NCBI GenBank assembly: GCA_947522695.1 | Contig: CANNTX010000010.1 | Location: 1-29,798, forward strand | Direction of reading: 5' to 3' | DNA length: 29,798 nucleotides | From: an uncultured Bacilli bacterium | GTDB taxonomy: Bacteria; Bacillota_I; Bacilli_A; RF39; UBA660 | In this document: positions 6,833-15,054 of the stretch, one piece after another | How the letters are laid out: each line of letters begins with the position of its first letter | How positions within the stretch are numbered: position 1 is the stretch's first letter | Translations under genes and position numbers: made by a program | The notes under the pieces: model-generated | The model's input: the letters and a program-made list of their open reading frames with translations, nothing else | The model's database searches: none | What the model was told of the DNA's origin: nothing

Positions 6833-8179
6833 ATGAACATTAATTCAACATATAAATTATTAGAAGAACTAGGTTTAAAAATTAGTGATTATAAAATATT
6901 TGGTGAATTTGTTAGAAACAACAATAATTCATATGAAGAAGCTATTGATAAAATTAGAAAAGCAAAAAGTGTTAAAGATAAAAAAATTAATTATACTGAT
7001 TTTGAAAAAAGAATGGTTAGTTATTTTAAGGAAATTCAAAGATTAATTAATAAAGATAGTTTATTTGTTTTTTCTAATGAGGAAGACAAAGACAATTTTA
7101 AAAAGTATTTTCAAAGTATTATTGATAAATATATAATCATTTATAAATTAAAAGATGATAAAGATAATTGTAAGAAAAAGGCTGATGAAATAGTTGAACT
7201 AAAAAATGAAATCGATAAAATAAATAATAATTATGTTTCTTTAACTCCGGATGAAATTGAACAAATAAATGATTTAAAATTTAATTTAGATATAAAAAAT
7301 ATGGAGTATCGTAAACTTTTGTCATCAATAGAAGAAACTAATAAGGTTATAACAAAATATTCTAATAAGAATGAATTTGTTAAATTAATATGGATGATTA
7401 GTAGAGATGTTTCTAAATTAAGTGAGTTAATGAATAGATTATCAATTACTAATGAAACAAGAAATGATTTAACTAAGATTTTGGATGAAGTAAGTAAATA
7501 TTTTGAATCTGTTGAAATTGAATGTATTGATGATATAAATAATTTTATAAATATATGTAAATCTGCAGGAATTATTTCTAAGGATAAAATCGATAATGTA
7601 AGTATTGTTAATATGCCAGTTGGTAATGATGCTAAAGATAATGTTTCAAAAAAAGATGTAGAAATTAGTAAAGATGCTACTAAAGAAGAAAAAAATATAC
7701 CAACTTTAGAAGTTGGAGATTTAGTAACATATAATAATTTTCTTGATTATGAAGGTTATAATTATGAGGGAAAATTAAAACCTAATGTAGTTTATAAAGT
7801 GTCTTATGTTTTTTTTGATAATAAGGGTACTGAAATGTTTTATTTAGAAGGTATTGATCTTCCTTTTCCAGCAACTATATTTGATTTAGTGCCTGGAAAA
7901 GATAATGAAATTGAACAAAAATCGAATATTATTTCAAATAGTGATTTAAATCATAAAGAATTTGATTTAAAAGAAACATATATAAAAGCTTTAGAAGGAT
8001 TACGTACTAAAAAGATTAGTTCATATATTAAAAATGCAATAGCAAAAATATCTGAAAAATATTATATTGATGAAAATGAAGAAGAGATGAACTTAGATAA
8101 TTATTCGCCTGATGAATTATTAAATTTGGAAGAATTTTCTAAAATATATAATGAAGTTAAAAGTGGTAGAAGAAGATAA
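6833..8179 (+). CDS. Coiled-coil protein with a small beta domain, unknown function
   Basis: 448 residues from the ATG at 6833; AGGGTGAT lies just before it, so the GTG at 6824 inside that site is rejected. Residues about 1-55 are a short helical head. Residues about 100-190 form a coiled coil rich in Lys, Glu and Asn. Residues about 290-355 (LEVGDLVTYNNF, then KPNVVYKVSYV, LPFPATIFDLVP) look like a small SH3- or KOW-like beta domain. The C-terminus is helical and ends in SGRRR. There is no signal peptide. I do not recognise the family. Its place in the operon with a secreted fibre-like protein may mean a cytoplasmic regulatory or assembly role, which is inference. Confidence 0.7.
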   Translation: MNINSTYKLLEELGLKISDYKIFGEFVRNNNNSYEEAIDKIRKAKSVKDKKINYTDFEKRMVSYFKEIQRLINKDSLFVFSNEEDKDNFKKYFQSIIDKYIIIYKLKDDKDNCKKKADEIVELKNEIDKINNNYVSLTPDEIEQINDLKFNLDIKNMEYRKLLSSIEETNKVITKYSNKNEFVKLIWMISRDVSKLSELMNRLSITNETRNDLTKILDEVSKYFESVEIECIDDINNFINICKSAGIISKDKIDNVSIVNMPVGNDAKDNVSKKDVEISKDATKEEKNIPTLEVGDLVTYNNFLDYEGYNYEGKLKPNVVYKVSYVFFDNKGTEMFYLEGIDLPFPATIFDLVPGKDNEIEQKSNIISNSDLNHKEFDLKETYIKALEGLRTKKISSYIKNAIAKISEKYYIDENEEEMNLDNYSPDELLNLEEFSKIYNEVKSGRRR

Positions 8180-8196
8180 GAAAAGAGTGGTTAAAG

Positions 8197-8454
8197 ATGA
8201 GTGTCGATACAATAGTAACGTTAGGTCATGATCGTAGATATTATTTAGTAGATGAAACGGTTCAAGATAATAAAAAATATTTTTTAGGAACTAAATTAAA
8301 TAATGAAGATTTACCTACGGCAGAATCAGAAATATTTGAAGAATTTAAAGATGATAATGGAACTTATTTAACTCCTGTTATTGATGATGAAAAATTAAAT
8401 TCATTAGCAGCTATATTTTTAGCTAAGTTTAAAAAATTATTGGAAGAAGATTAA
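8197..8454 (+). CDS. Small DUF1292-like protein
   Basis: 85 residues. The opening (DTIVTLGHDRRYYLVDETVQ, then KKYFLGTKL) follows the DUF1292/YrzB pattern of a short acidic beta protein found across Firmicutes, usually next to housekeeping genes and of unknown role. It ends in a short helix (LAAIFLAKFKKLLEED). It is the last gene of the operon starting at 5750, 17 bp after the coiled-coil gene, and its stop codon lies inside a strong terminator hairpin. The assignment to DUF1292 is by pattern only. Confidence 0.65.
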   Translation: MSVDTIVTLGHDRRYYLVDETVQDNKKYFLGTKLNNEDLPTAESEIFEEFKDDNGTYLTPVIDDEKLNSLAAIFLAKFKKLLEED

Positions 8455-8469
8455 TAATCTTCTTTTTTT
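8444..8469 (+). terminator. Terminator of the 5750-8454 operon
   Basis: A 9-bp stem AAGAAGATT (8444-8452) with AATCTTCTT (8456-8464) has a 3-nt loop and runs into T residues. It overlaps the stop codon of the last gene. Confidence 0.85.
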
Positions 8470-8520
8470 AGTATAATATTTTAAGAATATGTTCAAAATA
8501 CTAATGAAGAAGGAGAATAA

Positions 8521-9060
8521 ATGAAGAAAAAAATTATTTTAATTAGTCTATTTATGTTATGTTTTATATTAACAGGTTGTTCTTTAAATAATACACCTAA
8601 AGCGAAAGTTGAAACTTTATTAATGAAATATCAAAAAAATAGTGATTCGGTAATGAGTGAATTAGATGATTATTTAAATACTTTGAATATTAAAGATGAT
8701 GCACACGAAGAATATAAGAAAGTATATACTAAACAATATAGTGATTTAACTTATAATATTAAAGATGAAATGATTGATGGAGATACGGCTACGGTTACTA
8801 CTCAAATCGAAGTATATGATTATTATAAGATAGATAATGATGCTACTAAGTATGTTAGTGATAATCCAGATAAATTTTCAACAAACAATGTTTATGATAG
8901 TAAAAAAGTTTTAGAGTATAAAATTGATAAATTAACTAACGCTAAAGATAGAGTTACTTATACTGTTGTTTTTAATTTAACTAAAGTGGATAATGAATGG
9001 AAAGTTGATAACTTAAGTAATGAAGATTTAGAAAAAATTCATGGTATTTATGCCCATTAA
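8521..9060 (+). CDS. Lipoprotein of unknown function
   Basis: 179 residues. A lipoprotein signal peptide ends at the lipobox LTGC, with Cys20 as the lipidated residue. The mature part starts with a helical segment (VETLLMKYQKNSDSVMSEL). It then alternates strands and helices and ends in a beta hairpin (VTYTVVFNLTKVDNEWKV), which recalls the NTF2-like fold of many small Firmicutes lipoproteins. No catalytic motif is seen. An AGGAG site lies 5 nt before the ATG. It stands alone between two terminators. A TATAAT at 8472-8477 could be its -10 box, although no good -35 is present. Confidence 0.8.
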   Translation: MKKKIILISLFMLCFILTGCSLNNTPKAKVETLLMKYQKNSDSVMSELDDYLNTLNIKDDAHEEYKKVYTKQYSDLTYNIKDEMIDGDTATVTTQIEVYDYYKIDNDATKYVSDNPDKFSTNNVYDSKKVLEYKIDKLTNAKDRVTYTVVFNLTKVDNEWKVDNLSNEDLEKIHGIYAH

Positions 9061-9066
9061 AATTAT

Positions 9067-9089
9067 AAGAGAACTTAGTGTTCTTTTTT
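9067..9089 (+). terminator. Terminator after the lipoprotein gene
   Basis: AAGAGAAC (9067-9074) pairs with GTTCTTTT (9080-9087), including one G-T pair, across a 5-nt loop, and runs into T residues. Confidence 0.75.
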
Positions 9090-9137
9090 ATTTGTTTTTA
9101 ATTTTAATTTATTGTAATCTATAATTAAGAGGTTATT

Positions 9138-9476
9138 ATGGGAAATTTAAAATTAAGAAAATTAATTGAAAGAGATACTATTTATAAAGATAAGCATAAA
9201 GAATTTAGACATAATTGTAAATTTGAAGTGCATTCTATTCTTAAAGTATTTAATTTGGATGGTAGAATTACTTACTATAATGTTCTTAAATGTAACGAAT
9301 GCCTATCTTTTAAAGCTATATCACAAAAAGGAAATGTTTGTGGTTGTATATTTGAACCATTAACAGAAGAACAAAAGAAATTACCAATTATTGAAGCTAA
9401 ATTTATGTATCGAAATTTATTTGTATCATTTTCAATGTTAGAAGATGTTGCTTTGATAGGTGAAAAAAGTAGATGA
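9138..9476 (+). CDS. Small cysteine-containing protein of unknown function
   Basis: 112 residues with no signal peptide. The cysteines in KCNEC (about residues 54-57) and in VCGC (about 71-73) could bind a metal, and together with Cys27 and His25 they suggest a small zinc site. I do not recognise the family. An AGAGG site precedes the ATG and a TATAAT lies at 9120-9125. It is the only gene in the window that ends in TGA (9474-9476), which supports the standard genetic code here. The next gene starts 96 bp downstream. Confidence 0.65.
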   Translation: MGNLKLRKLIERDTIYKDKHKEFRHNCKFEVHSILKVFNLDGRITYYNVLKCNECLSFKAISQKGNVCGCIFEPLTEEQKKLPIIEAKFMYRNLFVSFSMLEDVALIGEKSR

Positions 9477-9572
9477 GAAAATTTTTATGTATATAACTTA
9501 TCAAGTTGATAAATTTAATGGTAAGTAAGAGAATAAAATAATTTTAAAAGAATACATTTATATAGGTGATGT

Positions 9573-10697
9573 ATGAAAAAATTGTTATTAATACTTATAT
9601 TATTAGTTCCTTTTGTTGTTAAGGCAGAGGAAATGATTATTGAGGCTCCAAGTGCTATTTTAATGGAATATTCAACTGGTAAAATACTTTATGAAAAAAA
9701 TGTGGATGAAAAGATGGCTCCGGCTTCTATGACTAAAATTATGACAATACTTCTTATTGAAGAGGCTATAGAAAGAGGAGAACTTAATTTAACAGATGAT
9801 GTTATTATTAGCAATAATGCTTCTAGTATGGGAGGTTCACAAGTGTTTTTAGATCCTAATACCACTTTAAAGGTAGAGGATTTACTTAAATCAATTATTA
9901 TTGCTTCAGCTAATGATTCAGCAGTTGCGATGGCAGAGAAAATAGCAGGAACAGTTGATGCTTTTGTTAATAAAATGAATGAAAGGGCTAAAGAATTAGG
10001 ATGTACAAACACGAATTTTGTAAATGTTCATGGATTAGATGCTGATAATCATTATACAACAGCAAGAGATATGGCTATTATTGCTAGAGAATTAATTAAA
10101 CATGATAATATTTTTAACTATACAACCATTTATGAATCTTATTTAAATAAACCAGATGGAACAAGTATTTGGATGGTGAACACTAATAAATTAATTAAAT
10201 ATTATAATGGATTAGATGGATTAAAAACTGGTTTTACTAAAAATGCTGGTTATTGTTTAACAAGTACGGCTAAAAGAAATGATATGCGTTTAATTTCAGT
10301 AATAATGAAAGAAGAAACTAGTCAAAAAAGAAATGAGGAAACTACTAAATTATTAGATTATGGTTTTACAAATTATAAAATAAAAACTATAGTTAGTACG
10401 AATGACAATATTGGTTCTGTTTATATTTTTAATAGCAAAAAAGAAAATTATGATTTAACAATTAATGGAGATGCAACCAACTTAGAAAGCTTAAATGAAA
10501 CTAATAATTATAGTTATGATATTAACTTGGATAAAGTAAAGGCTCCCTTAAAAGTAGGTGATAAAATAGGTACATTAGATATTATAAGTAATGGAAAGAT
10601 AATTAAAAACATAGATATTACTATAAAAGAAGATGTTATTAAAGCTAATATCTTTGATTTAATGAAAAGAAACTTAAAACTTATTTTAGCGTTATAA
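9573..10697 (+). CDS. dacA: D-alanyl-D-alanine carboxypeptidase (DacA/PBP5 type)
   Basis: 374 residues. The N-terminus is a signal peptide ending near VVKA. The three motifs of S11 peptidases are intact: SMTK (Ser52 nucleophile, Lys55), SAN (112-114) and KTG (218-220). The enzyme removes the terminal D-Ala from peptidoglycan stem peptides outside the membrane and so limits cross-linking. Residues about 265-355 form the beta-rich PBP5 C-terminal domain, and the last 15 residues (IFDLMKRNLKLILAL) look like the amphipathic membrane anchor. AGGTGAT lies 2 nt before the ATG. Terminator follows. Whether it is the DacA or the DacF paralogue cannot be settled. Confidence 0.92.
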   Translation: MKKLLLILILLVPFVVKAEEMIIEAPSAILMEYSTGKILYEKNVDEKMAPASMTKIMTILLIEEAIERGELNLTDDVIISNNASSMGGSQVFLDPNTTLKVEDLLKSIIIASANDSAVAMAEKIAGTVDAFVNKMNERAKELGCTNTNFVNVHGLDADNHYTTARDMAIIARELIKHDNIFNYTTIYESYLNKPDGTSIWMVNTNKLIKYYNGLDGLKTGFTKNAGYCLTSTAKRNDMRLISVIMKEETSQKRNEETTKLLDYGFTNYKIKTIVSTNDNIGSVYIFNSKKENYDLTINGDATNLESLNETNNYSYDINLDKVKAPLKVGDKIGTLDIISNGKIIKNIDITIKEDVIKANIFDLMKRNLKLILAL

Positions 10698-10728
10698 ATA
10701 CTTAGATATAATTTCTAGGTGTTTTTTT
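10698..10728 (+). terminator. Terminator of the dacA-type gene
   Basis: ATACTTAGA (10698-10706) pairs with TCTAGGTGT (10714-10722), with two G-T pairs, across a 7-nt loop, and is followed by a T run. Confidence 0.75.
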
Positions 10729-11122
10729 ATTATAAAAATTATAAAAAATTTGTTAATGTTAGAATTTTATGTTTTAAATCGGCAAAGTGAATTTTATTTG
10801 ATGAAAAGTATAAAAAAAGGTTAAAAACAAGCGGCAAATTGAAAAATATATAATTATGTTGTTAGGAATAGTAGCCAATTTATTTATGGATTTTATTTGC
10901 TTTATCAAAATATAAAAATAAATGATTAGAACATATTGTAAATATAAATCATATTAAAAAGCTTTTAGATGTGTTAGATTAGCATATAATTATTTGATAT
11001 ATAAGAATAGGTAAAAGGGGGAATTATAGAAACTATTTCTAAAGGAAATATGTTATTGTTCTTAAATATGTAGTATATTTAATTTAGAAGATAATTTAAA
11101 AAATTTTTTTAACAAAAAAATA
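10729..11122. other. Non-coding gap, no gene recognised
   Basis: About 390 bp of very AT-rich sequence without a reading frame that has a ribosome site and a recognisable product. It contains an imperfect 12-nt direct repeat, CGGCAAAGTGAA (10780-10791) and CGGCAAATTGAA (10832-10843), and a palindromic AAAAGCTTTT near 10960. I see no tRNA, rRNA or known riboswitch. It may be a decayed gene or hold an unrecognised small RNA. Confidence 0.5.
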
Positions 11123-11131
11123 TGATACAAT
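11123..11131 (+). promoter_or_regulatory. Extended -10 promoter of the acyltransferase operon
   Basis: TGATACAAT combines a TG extension with a TACAAT -10 box about 40 nt before the ATG at 11172. No convincing -35 box is present, as is common for extended -10 promoters. Confidence 0.5.
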
Positions 11132-11171
11132 ATATTAAGATTAATGATATTTATCAAGGAGGTGTTTTATC

Positions 11172-12689
11172 ATGAAAAAGAAAAACAAAAAGCAAAAAGA
11201 TTTACCAGAAAACAAATTTGATGAATATTTAAAAAAGTTAACTAAAAATGAAAGAATACTTATTAATGATTTTTTTGTATCTTTTGATGAACATTGTTTG
11301 TTAAATAAAGAAACTAAGAATAAAATAAGAGAAGATTTTAAAAATGCGTTTATTTATTATGACAAGAATAATGTTAGTTTAGAAGAATCTCTCAAGTATT
11401 TATATGTAAGAAACTTAGGGGGATTTTATGCAAGACCTCCTGTTTTATGGTTTCCACTTGATGATGCAGCAAAAATTTATCCTTTATCAATGGCTCATGA
11501 TAGAATGGCAATATTTAGATTATCTGTATATTTAAAAAAAGAAGTTGTTCCTGAAATTTTACAAATGGCTTTGAATTTTACTATTAAAAGATTTCCAACT
11601 TTTGCTACTACTTTGAAAAAAGGATTTTTTTGGCATTATTTAGATACAACTAAAAGAAGATTTAGCGTTGAAGAAGAAAATGATGTTCCATCTCAACCTA
11701 TTAAGGTATCAATCAGTGGTTCACAATCATTTAGAGTTAAATATTATAAAAATAGAATTAGTGTTGAATTTTTTCATGTTCTTACTGATGGAACTGGTGG
11801 AATGGAGTTTTTAAAATCATTAGTTAATGAATATTTAATCTTGTTAGGAAAAAAAGTTACAAAAAATAATTTAATATTAGATATTAATGATGAGCCGGTG
11901 TTTGATGAATTTGAAAATGCATTTGAGAAGGTTCCTAGTTCTGATTCAGCTTCTGGTTTTATTGATAAAATGGCTATTCAAATGGATGGAAAATTATCTA
12001 AAGTTAAACCATGTAAAGTAATTCATTTTAAAATGGATTCTAAAGAATTAAAAAATGTTGCTAAGAGGTATAATGCAACTATTACTTCTTATTTACTAGT
12101 TCTTATGTTTATGGCTGGTAAGAGTGCGACTGATAAATTACAAGGTGATGTAAGTATTCAAGTACCAGTTAATATGAGAAAGTTTTATCCCTCTAAGACT
12201 TTAAGAAATTTTTCAATGTATTGTGGTGTAAGAATGTCTATAGGAAAGATAACTAAACCAGAAGAAATGATTGATGAAATTAAGAATCAATTAAATTTTA
12301 AAACTTCTAAAGAAGAAATGAGTAAAATGATTACTTCAACTAAAAAGATGACTAATATGTTAAAATATATTCCTCTTGCAATTAAAGGTCCTATTGCTAG
12401 AATTGTTTATGGTTTTCTTGGTGATAAAATATTTTCCTGTACATTATCTAATTTAGGTGCTGTTAATTTACCAGATGAAATAGCAAAAGAAATAGAAAGT
12501 ATGGATTTTGTTTTAGGTGCTGGAATAACCAATAGAGCGTGTTGTTCAGTTGTAAGTGTAAATGATATAACAACCCTTTCGATAAACAAAATGACAGTAG
12601 ATCCAACCTTTGAAGAAAAAATTTATGAATTATTAATAAATGATGAGTTAGATGTTACGGTAGAAGGAAGTGCTTTATATGAAGATTAA
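11172..12689 (+). CDS. Condensation-fold acyltransferase (alcohol acetyltransferase-like)
   Basis: 505 residues. Residues about 90-480 follow the CoA-dependent acyltransferase/condensation fold. The active-site motif is FHVLTDG at 201-207: His202, Asp206 and Gly207 are kept while the first His of the usual HHxxxDG is Phe. The second half carries the VPVNMRKFYPSKTLRNF block and the SNLGAVNLP segment typical of alcohol acetyltransferase-like proteins. Members use acyl-CoA or carrier-bound acyl groups to acylate a hydroxyl or amine; the acceptor here is unknown. The first 20 residues are strongly basic. A strong AAGGAGGTG site precedes the ATG. It overlaps the next gene by 11 bp, so the two are translationally coupled. 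Confidence 0.8.
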   Translation: MKKKNKKQKDLPENKFDEYLKKLTKNERILINDFFVSFDEHCLLNKETKNKIREDFKNAFIYYDKNNVSLEESLKYLYVRNLGGFYARPPVLWFPLDDAAKIYPLSMAHDRMAIFRLSVYLKKEVVPEILQMALNFTIKRFPTFATTLKKGFFWHYLDTTKRRFSVEEENDVPSQPIKVSISGSQSFRVKYYKNRISVEFFHVLTDGTGGMEFLKSLVNEYLILLGKKVTKNNLILDINDEPVFDEFENAFEKVPSSDSASGFIDKMAIQMDGKLSKVKPCKVIHFKMDSKELKNVAKRYNATITSYLLVLMFMAGKSATDKLQGDVSIQVPVNMRKFYPSKTLRNFSMYCGVRMSIGKITKPEEMIDEIKNQLNFKTSKEEMSKMITSTKKMTNMLKYIPLAIKGPIARIVYGFLGDKIFSCTLSNLGAVNLPDEIAKEIESMDFVLGAGITNRACCSVVSVNDITTLSINKMTVDPTFEEKIYELLINDELDVTVEGSALYED

Positions 12690-13254
12690 AATAACATATC
12701 CTAAGGTAGCAAAAAGTAAGTTAGAAAGAAAAAAGTTAATTGCTATTACTAAGTGGCCTATTATTATAGCTATAGTAACTTGTCCGACTGTAAATATTGC
12801 AGTTGGTGGTAAAGCTTGGAGTTTAGTGGTGTTATGGTCAATTTATGTGTTATGGACATTAGTTATTTCACCAGATTTAGTAGAATATAATCGAATTAGT
12901 CAGTTTGTTAAATTAATAACTTTAACGAGTATTTTGTTAACTATTATAGATTTATGTTTAGCTCCTGGATGGGCAATAGAAGTTGTATCAATATTAAATT
13001 TTAGTGCTTTATTTGTTGCTGGAGTATTATTTTTTACAGATTTAGAAAGACAAAAACAAAATATGATGCCACTATTATTTATTATATTTTATTCAATTGT
13101 TACAGCAGTTATTGGTTTATCACTTTATCATGAAGAAGATAACTGGGCTTTAGCTGTTATGGGTGGGGTAGCATTTTTATTATTAATATCGATGATGATT
13201 GTTTTAAAAGGAACTTTTATTAATGAGTTTAAAAAAAGATTTCATACTATGTAA
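12679..13254 (+). CDS. DUF6320-like multispanning membrane protein
   Basis: 191 residues from the ATG at 12679, which has GAAGGAAG 8 nt upstream inside the acyltransferase gene; the GTG at 12670 overlaps that site and is less likely. After a basic N-terminus (KITYPKVAKSKLERKK) there are about six membrane segments, with a cytoplasmic KRRFHTM-like basic tail. DUF6320 proteins are, as I recall, often next to alcohol acetyltransferase-like genes in Firmicutes, which supports the assignment. They could present or move the acyl acceptor across the membrane, which is inference. Confidence 0.65.
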   Translation: MKIKITYPKVAKSKLERKKLIAITKWPIIIAIVTCPTVNIAVGGKAWSLVVLWSIYVLWTLVISPDLVEYNRISQFVKLITLTSILLTIIDLCLAPGWAIEVVSILNFSALFVAGVLFFTDLERQKQNMMPLLFIIFYSIVTAVIGLSLYHEEDNWALAVMGGVAFLLLISMMIVLKGTFINEFKKRFHTM

Positions 13255-13281
13255 TTATTAAAAATTAAGGTTGGTGAGTTT

Positions 13282-13935
13282 ATGAAAAATAAAAAAATAG
13301 TTATTGTAAGCATATTTGTTATAATTTGTTTGTCTCTTTTAGGATATTTACTTTATTATTTTAATTTTATTCCACATAGAAAATATACTAATGAAGATTT
13401 TAATATTAAAACTTATGTTAGTAGCATTGATAAAGACAATGATGGAATTGATGATCAAACTGATATATTAATAAATACGAGAAAATATATTGTTACTAAA
13501 CCTAAATATAAAAGTAAATATTATGGTACTGGATATCCCGATGATAATTATGGGGTATGTACAGATGTAGTTGCGTTTGCTTTAAAGGATGCTGGTTATG
13601 ATTTAAGAGAACTAGTAAATAATCATGTTAAAGAGAATCGAAATTTATATGATATTGATGTGATTGATAAAAATATAGATTTTAGAAGAGTATTAAATTT
13701 AAAAACTTATTTTGATTATAATGCGATTAGTTTAACAACGGATGTATTAAGAATAGAAGAGTGGCAAGGTGGAGATATTGTTGTTTTTAAAAGACATATT
13801 GGTATAGTATCAGATAAAAGAAACCATAAAGGAATTAATTTTGTTATTCATCATGCTAATCCTTATCAAAGATATTATGAAGAAGATATTTTAGAAAATA
13901 GAGATGATATAATAGGACATTATCGTATAAGTTAA
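13282..13935 (+). CDS. DUF1287 family protein, membrane-anchored NlpC/P60-like fold
   Basis: 217 residues. One membrane anchor (residues about 5-28) is followed by a calcium-loop-like DKDNDGIDDQTD (51-62) resembling type-3 thrombospondin repeats. The DUF1287 core includes Cys93 in GVCTDVV and His172 in RHIGIVSD, with His190 and His191 in IHHANP. The pair NIDFRRVLNL and WQGGDIVVF are family landmarks. DUF1287 proteins are related to NlpC/P60 and amidase-like papain-fold enzymes, so a role in peptidoglycan processing is likely but unproved. It is 27 bp after the DUF6320-like gene and probably ends the operon. Confidence 0.8.
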   Translation: MKNKKIVIVSIFVIICLSLLGYLLYYFNFIPHRKYTNEDFNIKTYVSSIDKDNDGIDDQTDILINTRKYIVTKPKYKSKYYGTGYPDDNYGVCTDVVAFALKDAGYDLRELVNNHVKENRNLYDIDVIDKNIDFRRVLNLKTYFDYNAISLTTDVLRIEEWQGGDIVVFKRHIGIVSDKRNHKGINFVIHHANPYQRYYEEDILENRDDIIGHYRIS

Positions 13936-13974
13936 TGTTATTTAATGTTTATTTAATAATTTATTATAATTAAG

Positions 13975-14265
13975 TTGATGATGCAAGTGAATATATTAGA
14001 ATATTCTTATAAATTTATAATAAGTAATATTGTAATAGATAAAATTTCCAAATTAATTGTGAATTTATCTAAAAAATCAAGTTATACTGGAACTATAAAT
14101 GGTGATAATACAGCTAAAAATATAGAGTTAGTTTTAGATAAAACTTCTAAAATTAAATTAACAGGTGATTCATATGTTACAAAATTAACAAATAGTGATT
14201 CATCAAATAGTAATATTAATTTTAATGGATATAAATTATATGTTAATGGAGAAGCTATAAATTAA
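13975..14265 (+). pseudogene. Fragment of a beta-helix cell-surface adhesin
   Basis: 96 codons with no clear ribosome site and a repetitive start (TTG ATG ATG). From about residue 25 the sequence (ELVLDKTSKIKLTGDSYV, then NINFNGYKLYVNG) matches the closing part of long beta-helix surface proteins. Only this last piece is present, and the preceding 38 bp hold no upstream coding sequence for the rest. It is best read as the 3' remnant of a lost adhesin gene. A short expressed protein is less likely. The strong terminator that follows may be the original one. Confidence 0.5.
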
Positions 14266-14298
14266 AAAACGTTGAAATGATTTTCAACGTTATTTTTT
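14262..14298. terminator. Bidirectional terminator between the adhesin fragment and the DUF3037 gene
   Basis: A 10-bp stem AACGTTGAAA (14268-14277) with TTTCAACGTT (14282-14291) has a 4-nt loop. An A run lies on the left and a T run on the right, so it can stop transcription from both sides. Confidence 0.85.
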
Positions 14299-15054
14299 TA
14301 AGTTAATAAAATCTTGTATGGTAATTATTTCTCCATAATCAGATAACATTTTTTTATATAAGCTAGTTCTTTCATTTTTTAATAAATCATCAATTACAAA
14401 TATTAATTTTTTGTTTTCTTTTTTTAACATAATTACATTCGCAATCCACATTTTAAGAACACCAACATAACCAGCATAATTATCTTCAGTTAAAAATATT
14501 AATTTATAATAATTATTATCTATTTTATAATCAAAGTTAATATTATTGCCATATTGTTCTTGAACATTATTTTTGGTTCCGCGTCTTTCATATGAAATAT
14601 TATTTTCAAGTAAATGTTGTTCTATATATGCTTTACTTTCTTTTTCACTAATTCTTTTTGATTTATCAACCTCATAATATAAATAAATATCTTTTAAATT
14701 TTTTAGTAAATCATTAAATGATTCGGTAGTATCTAATTCATGTATTTCAAATATAAGTTTATTAACAAAATACTTTGTTAATTCATCTAGCAATAGTGGA
14801 TTATCTAAACTTATGCCATTAAAATCATTTAATAAATTTACTGTAAATTGCTCTTTTATGTCATTTACATAATCTTTTAAAAATTTAATATCTACTTCAT
14901 CGTCAAAATATTTAATTCTTTTCCAATTATTAATTATTGTCATTTCTAATTGTTTTGTATCAGGAAAATGTAAAACGATTGCAATATTTATTCTTTCATT
15001 TCTTTCCAAATTGGGTATATATTTTAAAATAGCATATTTAATTCTTTTCTTCAT
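14290..15054 (-). CDS. DUF3037 family protein, partner of the HipA-like kinase
   Basis: 254 residues from the ATG at 15054, which has AAAGGTGG 8 nt upstream inside the kinase gene; a GTG at 15066 is less likely. The N-terminus (YAILKYIPNLERNERINIA, then LHFPD and WKRIKYFDD) is the DUF3037 pattern. The rest is mixed helical with acidic and basic patches and no signal peptide. DUF3037 genes commonly lie beside HipA-like kinase genes; the function is not established. It overlaps the kinase gene by 17 bp, so the two are translated together. Possible roles are kinase regulator or target, or part of a toxin-antitoxin or defence unit (inference). Confidence 0.8.
   Translation of the reverse strand: MKKRIKYAILKYIPNLERNERINIAIVLHFPDTKQLEMTIINNWKRIKYFDDEVDIKFLKDYVNDIKEQFTVNLLNDFNGISLDNPLLLDELTKYFVNKLIFEIHELDTTESFNDLLKNLKDIYLYYEVDKSKRISEKESKAYIEQHLLENNISYERRGTKNNVQEQYGNNINFDYKIDNNYYKLIFLTEDNYAGYVGVLKMWIANVIMLKKENKKLIFVIDDLLKNERTSLYKKMLSDYGEIITIQDFINLKK

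Noticed and set aside
9689..10012. Minus-strand open frame within the carboxypeptidase gene
   Set aside because: The plus strand encodes all catalytic motifs of the carboxypeptidase; the reverse frame is a shadow.
10857..10920. Short open frame (about 19 codons) in the gap before the acyltransferase
   Set aside because: It has no ribosome site and no family resemblance; chance frames of this size are expected.
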